From Amoebidium appalachense (Eukaryota > Ichthyosporea): a stretch of 64,000 bases of DNA. Shown here piece by piece: positions 60,991-64,000 of this stretch. The stretch's first letter is position 1; each line of letters starts with the position of its first letter. The notes under the pieces were generated by a model, which was not told where the DNA came from, did no database searches, and saw only the letters and a list, made by a program, of their open reading frames with translations. The stretch is taken from positions 7,006,001 through 7,070,000 of the forward strand of contig CAVNZM010000007.1 in NCBI GenBank assembly GCA_963693365.1. The letters run 5' to 3'. Position numbers and translations under genes: made by a program.

Positions 60991-61376
60991 GATAGATTTG
61001 TAGTGCTTCAAGTTATACCTGTTCTTCGTACAGTCATGTTAGGGGGGAGGGGGGGGGGGGGGGGGGGGGGGGGCTAGCTTTCATTCCGAAGTTTACTGTA
61101 AAGAATTAAAATTTAGAATCTGAGTAATAGTACAGAGCCTTTGCACTTTTCTCTGTTTGTTAGGAATTCTTTGTGATCGAGAGTATGGTGTGTTAGACTA
61201 TTGGTGTTAATGTGTCCTGGAAGGTGTATAATGTCTGCTGGCCGTAGTCAGTATCTATTTTTAGGTATATAGTATATTTTTAAATGTTGGCCGCTGGCCA
61301 ACAAATAGCAAATAATAAACACACGATAAAGTCAACAGCGTGCCAAAAAACTAATCCCCAGCGAGCGCACCCAGTG

Positions 61377-61399
61377 ATGTGTGTGTGTGTGTGTGTGTC

Positions 61400-61459
<60 letters not shown>

Positions 61460-61580
61460 CGCGCGCGTGCGTGCGTGTGTGTGTGTGTGTGCGTGCGTGC
61501 GTGTGTGTGTGCGTGTGTGCGTGTGTGCGTGTGTGCGTGTGTGTGTGTGAGTGTGTGTGTGTGTGTGTGTATGTGTGGTG
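61377..61580. repeat. (GT)n with (GC)n core
   Basis: GT repeats are interrupted by GCGCGCGCGCGCGCG near 61451 and GTGC units after it. Confidence 0.95.
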
Positions 61581-62707
61581 TGGTGTGTGCGCGGCTTGTA
61601 CATATGTACGTGTTCATGTGCACCTGTGTCGGACCTACGAAGTACATGAAAGTAAATTTTGACAGCATCGATCTGCCGGTGTGTATGTGTATGTGTGCCA
61701 GTGCAGCAGGTGTGCCTTGTAACTGATAGCTTCGCATTTTACGTGTGTGTATATATAGTAGTACGCATAGACACTTGCTGATCATTCGGATCGACATTAA
61801 TATTTAATCTGTCGGTCCTCGGTTTTTTGAGTGAATGATGATCAAGTGTAAGAGCATTCACTTGGCAAGTATTAATGTTGCAGAGGCTAGCTGCAGCTGC
61901 AAGCGTCGGATGCACACTGACAATTGTCTTTTCAGCGAGTCTAACCTGCAGGCAGCAGCTGCACACATATAGGGTTGTTATCTTGCGGCACATGCACGGT
62001 GATCATTTCAGAGTAATAGAGTTCAGAGCAATGAAAATAATGAAAATAACTAAACTTTGTGACTACTTTAAAGTTGCTGAGATCATACGTGGTGCAAGCT
62101 GCACTATGAACACATGTATAGTGCTAGTAATTAATACATTTTTGTTGCCTTCTGCAGGGTTATCGTAGCTACGTCACGGCCTGCACTCAGGGGGGGGAGG
62201 GGGGGGGGGGGAGAGGGGGGATGATTCGAAGGGGGTATAAATAAGAACATGCACCTAAAGGTCTTTCCCGTGGATCCTCCCCCCTCCCCCCCCACCTCTC
62301 CCTCCCCCGGGGCCCCATACTATGATATCTAGGCCCAATATTATATGCCCCTTCCCCCCCCCCCCCCCCCCCCTCCTCTCCGGATCCCCGGACCCCACTT
62401 CCCTACCCGGAGGCTCAAGAGCTCCCCCCTTCCCCTTCCCCCCTCCCCCCCCCCCCCCCCAAGGCTTACGGGGGCCCTTCTTCATCGAGGGGGAGGGGGT
62501 GGGGGTGGGGGGGGGTGGGGGGAGGGGGAAGTGGAAGGCGGGGGTGGATGCATGTCAGCCTAGGTGAATTCAATTGTTTAACTCCAGTGTGCAGGACTGG
62601 TCTGAAGGCTTAAGAAAACAACGAGGAAATGGGGTCCAGTGGAGGTGGTGGTGGTGTTCTGTGTGTGTGTGTACACGTGCACGTATGTGTGTGGTTTTTT
62701 TAAGGGG

Positions 62708-62761
62708 TGAGTGGTGGTGGTGGTGGTGGTGGTGGTCACCGTGGTGGTGGTGTGTGTGTCT

Positions 62762-62844
<83 letters not shown>
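62708..62844. repeat. (GGT)n, (GT)n and poly-G composite
   Basis: GGT triplets at 62708-62735, GT repeats at 62763-62797 and a G run of about 46 bases to 62844. Confidence 0.95.
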
Positions 62845-62845
<1 letters not shown>

Positions 62846-64000
62846 TAGAAAGAAAAACTGCTCGTGGGTCACTGTTTTTCGTCACTGTATTTGTAACGGG
62901 CCGCTCATATTTATATAACTACTTTAATTTAAGTACACGTGTTCATTATCATATACGATGGCCAAATATAGAAATTTTGGCGTCGAAGTTCTTGGAGCTA
63001 AAAAAACGTTTAAAAGGGGGAAATAATAGCTTGGCCCCAAATTTACCTTGCCGTTTTTAGCGAATGTATTTTTTATTCATGAGTTCTAGTGATTCAGTGA
63101 GTGCACGTGCCTGCCTCAGGCTGATCATGACAACTGCAACACACCATTCCTACATGGATATCAACCAAAAGAAAATAGTATATACTGTGGTGGTCTCCTA
63201 AACCTTGTGCGGCATGCGCATACATGATATTACAGTGACGCATGTGCATATTATTGTTCTGTACACCGGAGTGTGCCGGTGCACGTGGCTGTTTTGTGCA
63301 CATGTTACAATAGCAGCACGATCTCCCTAAACTCCATGTTTACACATCCCTCACCCTGGCTCTGCCTTGTCGGTGCTCCAAAACACACATACAAATCCCC
63401 CTAGACTCAGTGCCTGCACATGGTCGCATTCACGTGCAGGTCACGTGACACATGCGATGCCATACTGCCGTCTACAGCAACAACCACGGCAGCATGTATA
63501 CCGGCCCAGCACGAAATATACTTATCGGCAGCCCACTGAACTCGCCCATTTTCTCTTTTTCATGTATGTCCCTCCTTTTTTGTAAAATCACCCTTTTTGG
63601 CCTCCCGGTAGTGGATTTTGCAGGATTTGACTTCTTTGAGGTCCAAAAACCTCAAATTTTCCCCGGCGGGGCCGGGGAGGGAGAATTCAAAAATTGCCCG
63701 CTCCTGATATGGTACCCGGGCCCCTCGCGTGCACGCCACATTCCACTGCAAATAGACAAATCTGAAAGTGCACGTGCCCGCCGAGGCTACTAATATTAGC
63801 ATGTGAGTGTAGTGCGTCAAAAATTATGCTGAGCTCGCACTCAATAGAACAGGGTTTCATATGCATACCACAGACTTTGACAGCTTCACTGATTTCTGAA
63901 AGCACGCATATGGTAAGAAATTATTATTATGCTATAGTACATATACATGTACAGTACAGTAGAGTGGCAGAAAAACAAGGCCTTGATATATATATATATA

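Larger units (their letters stand above)
60728..64000. other. probable intron or intergenic DNA
   Basis: Contains a degenerate GGGAAAGATAGGT-type cluster (about 60800-60990), poly-G (61037-61073), (GT)n (61377-61580), C/G-rich blocks (62190-62550), (GGT)n, (GT)n and poly-G (62708-62844), and a short TA repeat at the window end. No coding exon is supported. Confidence 0.55.

Noticed and set aside
63940-64000. Telomeric or centromeric repeat at the window edge
   Set aside because: Only a short TA repeat is visible. No TTAGGG-type array or satellite occurs anywhere in the window.

Overview
The window is nuclear DNA from a eukaryote. Coding stretches are broken by GT-AG introns, several genes end near AATAAA-type signals, and there is no bacterial operon structure. 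I infer an animal or a close relative, probably an aquatic invertebrate. The reasons are a secreted copper (tyrosinase) protein with a calcium-binding EGF module, a first exon with an eh1-like repressor motif behind CCAAT and TATA elements, and SAND-like modules. I cannot name the species. Microsatellites and homopolymers are extreme: runs of C or G of 20-60 bases, (CA)n and (GT)n of 50-250 bases, (CT)n of about 210 bases and a 500-base CCTT/CTTT tract. Most long open frames are artefacts of these repeats, so genes were called from exons with matching splice phases and protein-like composition.

Layout. (1) 57-2787, plus strand: the 3' end of a gene for a helical/coiled-coil protein with a PWWP-like segment. 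(2) 11177-18666, minus strand: a six-exon gene of about 698 codons whose introns are all phase 0. (3) 22102-35891, plus strand: a gene of about 15 exons carrying three tandem two-exon Cys/His modules that resemble SAND/TDBD domains. (4) 39021-41828, minus strand: a paralogue of the 3' part of gene 2, frameshifted. (5) 43029-43668, plus strand: a possible two-exon micro-gene for a tiny secreted peptide. (6) 45202-47534, plus strand, and 49412-53971, minus strand: the C-terminal and N-terminal parts of a malate/L-lactate dehydrogenase (Ldh_2) family enzyme, lying tail to tail on opposite strands. (7) 55624-55842, minus strand: a possible small gene. (8) 55934-58804, plus strand: a three-exon secreted EGF-tyrosinase with two frame breaks. 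(9) 60623-60727, plus strand: a candidate first exon with an eh1-like motif. The rest is repeat-rich intergenic DNA with at least two dispersed repeat families and several local duplications.

Genes 1 to 4 look nuclear or chromatin-related, and genes 2 and 4 are duplicates of each other. The Ldh_2 and tyrosinase genes are metabolic or secretory and unrelated to them. The strongest oddities are the triplicated SAND-like modules, the Ldh_2 gene split across strands with in-frame TAG codons at two conserved positions, and the complementary frameshifts in the gene 2/gene 4 pair. Some single-base breaks may be sequencing errors, because long homopolymers are hard to read.
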